Source: Micromonosporaceae bacterium
GTDB lineage: Bacteria > Actinomycetota > Actinomycetes > Mycobacteriales > Micromonosporaceae
Direction: 5' to 3'
Assembly: GCA_003543035.1 (NCBI GenBank)
Contig: DPJL01000376.1
Span: 1 to 7,388, forward strand
Length of the DNA stretch: 7,388 nucleotides
The notes under the pieces were generated by a model that saw only the letters and a program-made list of their open reading frames with translations, did no database searches and was not told the DNA's origin. Below are positions 4,827 to 7,388 of the stretch, in pieces. The position numbers were made by a program, and so were the translations under genes. Each line of letters starts with the position of its first letter. Within the stretch, counting starts at the first letter, position 1.

Positions 4827-5918
4827 ATGAGCGAATCGATCACACCCTTCCGCATCGAGATCCCGCAGGCCGACCTCGATGACCTGAACCGACGGCTGGA
4901 GCTGACCCGGTGGCCGGATGAGCTTCCCGGAGTGGGCTGGACCCGCGGTGTTCCGCTGAGCTATCTGCAGGAGCGCACCAACTATTGGCGCACCGGCTTT
5001 GACTGGCGGGCGGGCGAGGCCCGGCTGAACGCCTTCCCCCACTTCCTCACCACGATCGACGGCCAGACGATCCACTTCCTGCACCTGCGCTCGGCCAATC
5101 CGGACGCCGTCCCGCTGCTGCTGATGCACGGCTGGCCCGGCTCCTTCGCCGAGTACATCGACGTCATCGAGCCGCTAAGTGTTGACTTTCATCTGATCAT
5201 TCCGTCGGTACCAGGCTTCGGCTTCTCCAAACCGTTGAGCAGCCCCGGATGGACCGGCAGTCGCATTGCCGCCGCCTTCATCGAGCTGATGGCGCGGCTC
5301 GGCTACGAGCGCTATGGCGTGCACGGTGGCGATGTCGGGGCGTTCATCGCGCCGGAGATGGGACATCAGGCCGGTGACCGGATCATCGGGATCCACCTCA
5401 GCGCGATGCTCAACTTCCCCGCGGGAGAGGAGGGTGAGATGGATGGACTGTCCGAAGTGGAGAAACAGCGCTGGGCGGATCTGGAGGTGGCCAACGACGG
5501 CTACTTCCAGATCCAGTCCAAGAGTCCGCAGACCCTTGCCTATGGCTTGCACGACTCCCCCACCGGGCAACTCGCCTGGATCGGCGAACAATTCAAAGCG
5601 TGGACCGAGTCGGAGGTCGACCGCGACTGGTTGCTCACCAATGTGAGTCTCTACTGGTTCACCGGCACCGCCGGGTCTTCAGCCCAGCGCTACTACGAGG
5701 CGGTCAACGATCCGGGAGCGTGGGCGCCCAAGGGACGCGGCACCGTCCCCACCGGTGTGTTGGTGGCGGCAGCTCACGAATACGCCATCCGGCCCTGGGC
5801 CGAGCGCGACCTCAACATCGTGCGCTGGACCCAATATGACCGCGGCGGGCACTTCTTCGCCCTGGAGCAGCCGGAGCTGTTCGTTACCGACCTCAAGGAG
5901 TTCTTCCACAATGTCTAA
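4827..5918 (+). CDS. Epoxide hydrolase, EHN / alpha-beta hydrolase fold
   Basis: A 363-residue enzyme predicted to open epoxides to diols with water. Residues 4-110 are the epoxide hydrolase N-terminal (EHN) domain, starting TPFRIEIPQADLDDLNRRL. The alpha/beta-hydrolase core follows, with the oxyanion motif HGWPGS at 101-106, a Pro-Gly-Phe-Gly-Phe-Ser segment (129-134), the nucleophile elbow GGDVG with Asp169, and the catalytic His342 in RGGHF. The charge-relay acid is probably Glu318 in the HEY stretch, less certain. The cap region holds candidate epoxide-activating tyrosines at Tyr226 and Tyr289/Tyr290. There is no signal peptide, so it is cytoplasmic. The length is typical of microsomal-type (EPHX1-like) bacterial homologues; the elbow reads GGDVG where many have GGDWG, a tolerated position. 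It is the first gene of an operon, its stop overlaps the next gene's start by 8 nt, and it is controlled from the gap shared with the WYL regulator. The substrate is unknown. Confidence 0.92.
   Translation: MSESITPFRIEIPQADLDDLNRRLELTRWPDELPGVGWTRGVPLSYLQERTNYWRTGFDWRAGEARLNAFPHFLTTIDGQTIHFLHLRSANPDAVPLLLMHGWPGSFAEYIDVIEPLSVDFHLIIPSVPGFGFSKPLSSPGWTGSRIAAAFIELMARLGYERYGVHGGDVGAFIAPEMGHQAGDRIIGIHLSAMLNFPAGEEGEMDGLSEVEKQRWADLEVANDGYFQIQSKSPQTLAYGLHDSPTGQLAWIGEQFKAWTESEVDRDWLLTNVSLYWFTGTAGSSAQRYYEAVNDPGAWAPKGRGTVPTGVLVAAAHEYAIRPWAERDLNIVRWTQYDRGGHFFALEQPELFVTDLKEFFHNV
5895..5900 (+). promoter_or_regulatory. Ribosome binding site of the AlkZ-like gene
   Basis: AAGGAG lies inside the end of the epoxide hydrolase gene, 10 nt before the ATG at 5911. 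It fixes the start of the downstream gene and, with the 8-nt overlap of stop and start, indicates coupled translation. Confidence 0.7.
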
Positions 5919-6984
5919 GGTGTTCACCCGGCGAGCGCTCAATCGCGCCACGTTGCAGCGGCAGATGTTGCTACGTCCCGAGGATGTTCCGGCGGCGGAA
6001 GCGGTGGAGCGTCTCGCCGGGTTGAACGCGCAGGACCCGAGGCCGCCCTACCTGTCGCTGTGGGCGCGGCTGGCGGGCTTCGAACTCGATGACCTCACCA
6101 AGCTCCTCTACGACCGCAGTGTCGTTCGGTCGTCGATGATGCGAGGCACCCAGCATATGGTTGCGGCGCAAGACTTTCTAGCGTGGCGGCCACTACTCCA
6201 GCCGCTGATGAGTCGCCTGCAGCGTTTCGTCGGCAAGGCGACCACGGGGGTCGACCTTGCCGAGTTGGCGGCGGTGGCAAGGGAAATGCTTACCGGTAAG
6301 ACCCTGACTCGCCCGGAGTTGGGGCGGCTGCTCGCCGAACACCGGCCGAGCGCCGAACCCGCCGCACTCGCCTCCTCGGTGCAGTTTCTGGTGCCGCTGA
6401 TCCATCCGCCGCCCAGTGGTACCTGGGGCAAGTGGGGTGCCACGCCTTTCGTCCTCGGCGAGGAGTGGCTCGGCCGTCCAATGAGGACACCGGACGGCCC
6501 GCAAGAGATGATCAAACGGTACCTGGCCGCCTTTGGACCGTCGTCGGTCATGGACATCCAAGCCTGGTCCGGCCTTACCCGGCTACGTGAGCTGGTGGAA
6601 GCGCTTGGGCTGCAAAGCTTTTCCAGCGAGGACGGGCAGGTGCTCTATGACCTGCCCGATGCGCCCCGGCCCGATCCTGACACTCCCGCACCGGTGCGCT
6701 TCCTGCCCGAGGTGGACAACCTCCTGCTGGGCCACGCCGATCGCACCCGCATCATGACAACCGAGGTGCGCCAACAGGTCTGCATCGGTGCGGTCGTCAA
6801 AGCCACTGTGCTCGTGGACGGCTTTGTCCAAGGCGTCTGGTCCGTCAAACGGGATAACGGCCGGGCCACCCTCGAAATCGAGCTCTTCCACAAGGTCGAT
6901 CCGGCAGTCCTGGAGGAGGAAGCCATGCGCCTGCTCGCCTTCGCCGCCTCGGACGCAGCCGAGCACGACATCCGCATCGGCTAA
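5911..6984 (+). CDS. Winged-helix protein of the AlkZ-like DNA glycosylase family (HTH_42, PF06224)
   Basis: A 357-residue protein. The family is built of tandem winged-helix folds and includes AlkZ and YcaQ/AlkX, glycosylases that excise bulky alkyl adducts and unhook crosslinks (established for those members). Family marks here: GLNAQDPRPPYLSLWARL (37-54), VVRSSMMRGTQHMVAAQDF (71-89), GKWGATPFVLGEEW (173-186) and FLPEVDNLLLGHADRTR (264-280). The catalytic QxQ motif of AlkZ corresponds, by eye, to Asn39-Ala40-Gln41, so the first Gln appears replaced. The protein may therefore be a variant glycosylase or a non-catalytic DNA-binding member. The ATG at 5911 was chosen because AAGGAG sits 10 nt upstream and the family's N-terminus (FTRRALNRATLQRQ) starts there; the open frame upstream lies inside the hydrolase gene. 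The start overlaps the hydrolase stop by 8 nt. The stop interlocks with that of the convergent oxidoreductase gene. Confidence 0.85.
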   Translation: MSKVFTRRALNRATLQRQMLLRPEDVPAAEAVERLAGLNAQDPRPPYLSLWARLAGFELDDLTKLLYDRSVVRSSMMRGTQHMVAAQDFLAWRPLLQPLMSRLQRFVGKATTGVDLAELAAVAREMLTGKTLTRPELGRLLAEHRPSAEPAALASSVQFLVPLIHPPPSGTWGKWGATPFVLGEEWLGRPMRTPDGPQEMIKRYLAAFGPSSVMDIQAWSGLTRLRELVEALGLQSFSSEDGQVLYDLPDAPRPDPDTPAPVRFLPEVDNLLLGHADRTRIMTTEVRQQVCIGAVVKATVLVDGFVQGVWSVKRDNGRATLEIELFHKVDPAVLEEEAMRLLAFAASDAAEHDIRIG

Positions 6985-7388
6985 CGAGCCAGCCGCTCGG
7001 CTAGGAATTCTTCCCAGGTCCGCTCGCCCACGGTGGTCCCCTCGAGAGCCAGATTCTCGCCCGCGCGGTAGGCACGGCCGGCCTTTCCTGGCATCCGAAC
7101 GGGCAGCATCAACCGGCGCTTGCCTTGCGCCTGAAGGTATCCACGGATCAGCTCGCCCATTGCGTACACCTTCGGCCCGGCCAGATCGGGCACCAGACCG
7201 GCCGGCTTGCCGAGCGTCAGCTCCACGAGGCGGGCCGCCACCTCGCGTGAATCGACCGGCTCGAACCGCAGCCCGCCCGGGACCGGGATCACCGGCAGCT
7301 TTGCCATCTTCTGCGCCATGGTCAGCACGAGGTCATGGAATTGGGCCGCACGCAGGATCGTCCACGGCACGCCGGAGTCGATCACGGC
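6981..7388 (-). CDS. SDR/NmrA-like NAD(P)-binding oxidoreductase, N-terminus outside window
   Basis: The last 135 residues of a protein whose frame stays open to the window edge. The visible start (AVIDSGVPWTILRAAQFHDL, residues 1-20) is the conserved mid-domain segment of atypical short-chain dehydrogenases/NmrA-like proteins, where SG(L/V)PWTILR follows the central helix. Then come PVPGGLRFEPVDSREVA (35-51), which in this family lines the substrate side, a PDLAGP turn (66-71), MGELIRGY (76-83) and a C-terminal WEEFLAERLA helix. Relatives are about 240-290 residues, so roughly half is missing, including the GxxGxxG nucleotide-binding motif. The GTG at 7385 is internal and not a real start. 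The substrate cannot be inferred. The gene is convergent with the AlkZ-like gene, with a 4-nt overlap. Confidence 0.85.
   Translation of the reverse strand, partial: AVIDSGVPWTILRAAQFHDLVLTMAQKMAKLPVIPVPGGLRFEPVDSREVAARLVELTLGKPAGLVPDLAGPKVYAMGELIRGYLQAQGKRRLMLPVRMPGKAGRAYRAGENLALEGTTVGERTWEEFLAERLAR

Noticed and set aside
4033..4830. A 265-residue plus-strand open frame
   Set aside because: It is antisense to the WYL regulator, whose HTH and literal WYL motif are intact, and would run through the divergent promoter region.
5332..5340. Val in the epoxide hydrolase nucleophile elbow (GGDVG in place of the common GGDWG) as a possible inactivating change
   Set aside because: The position after the nucleophile varies among active epoxide hydrolases; Asp169, His342 and the HGWP motif are all present.
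5755..5910. Upstream start for the AlkZ-like gene giving 409 residues
   Set aside because: The extra 52 residues lie in a different frame of the epoxide hydrolase gene and are Ser/Arg/Pro-rich shadow sequence; ATG 5911 has AAGGAG at good spacing.

Overview
The window looks like the left end of a draft contig from a high-GC actinomycete. Supporting signs are strong G/C preference at third codon positions, GTG and ATG starts, TANNNT-type -10 boxes, an XRE-HTH/DUF2690 membrane protein, a calerythrin-like EF-hand protein and a YafY-type WYL regulator. The mix suggests a filamentous genus (Streptosporangiales or a relative), but sequence reading alone cannot settle the genus. No rRNA, tRNA, CRISPR array, transposase or phage gene was seen.

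Bases 1-49 are not genomic: they are a degenerate copy of the Illumina read-1 adapter joined to the insert at base 50. It truncates the first gene, a secreted M23A (LasA/beta-lytic type) cell-wall endopeptidase on the minus strand (50-1009), and would add a known artefact peptide to its predicted C-terminus. Divergent from it is a membrane-anchored XRE regulator with an extracytoplasmic DUF2690 domain (1134-1913); the gap holds an extended -10 box and a 13-bp palindrome. Next come a minus-strand single-pass membrane protein of unknown function (1888-2586), whose 3' end overlaps the regulator's, and a minus-strand cupin (2620-3060). The cupin diverges from a four-EF-hand calcium-binding protein (3112-3675).

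The most interesting part is 3811-6984. A WYL-domain regulator (3811-4764, minus) is transcribed away from a two-gene operon: an epoxide hydrolase with the EHN domain (4827-5918) and an AlkZ/HTH_42-like winged-helix protein, a DNA-glycosylase family (5911-6984). The last two overlap by 8 nt. The 62-bp divergent gap carries a 27-bp near-perfect palindrome, probably the regulator's operator. The three genes could form a genotoxin-response unit in which one enzyme hydrolyses reactive epoxides and the other removes or recognises the DNA adducts. This is inference from gene content; no function was tested.

The window ends inside a minus-strand NAD(P)-binding SDR/NmrA-like oxidoreductase (6981-7388, N-terminus missing), whose stop codon interlocks with that of the AlkZ-like gene. 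The whole window is gene-dense, and no gene-free stretch exceeds about 135 bases.
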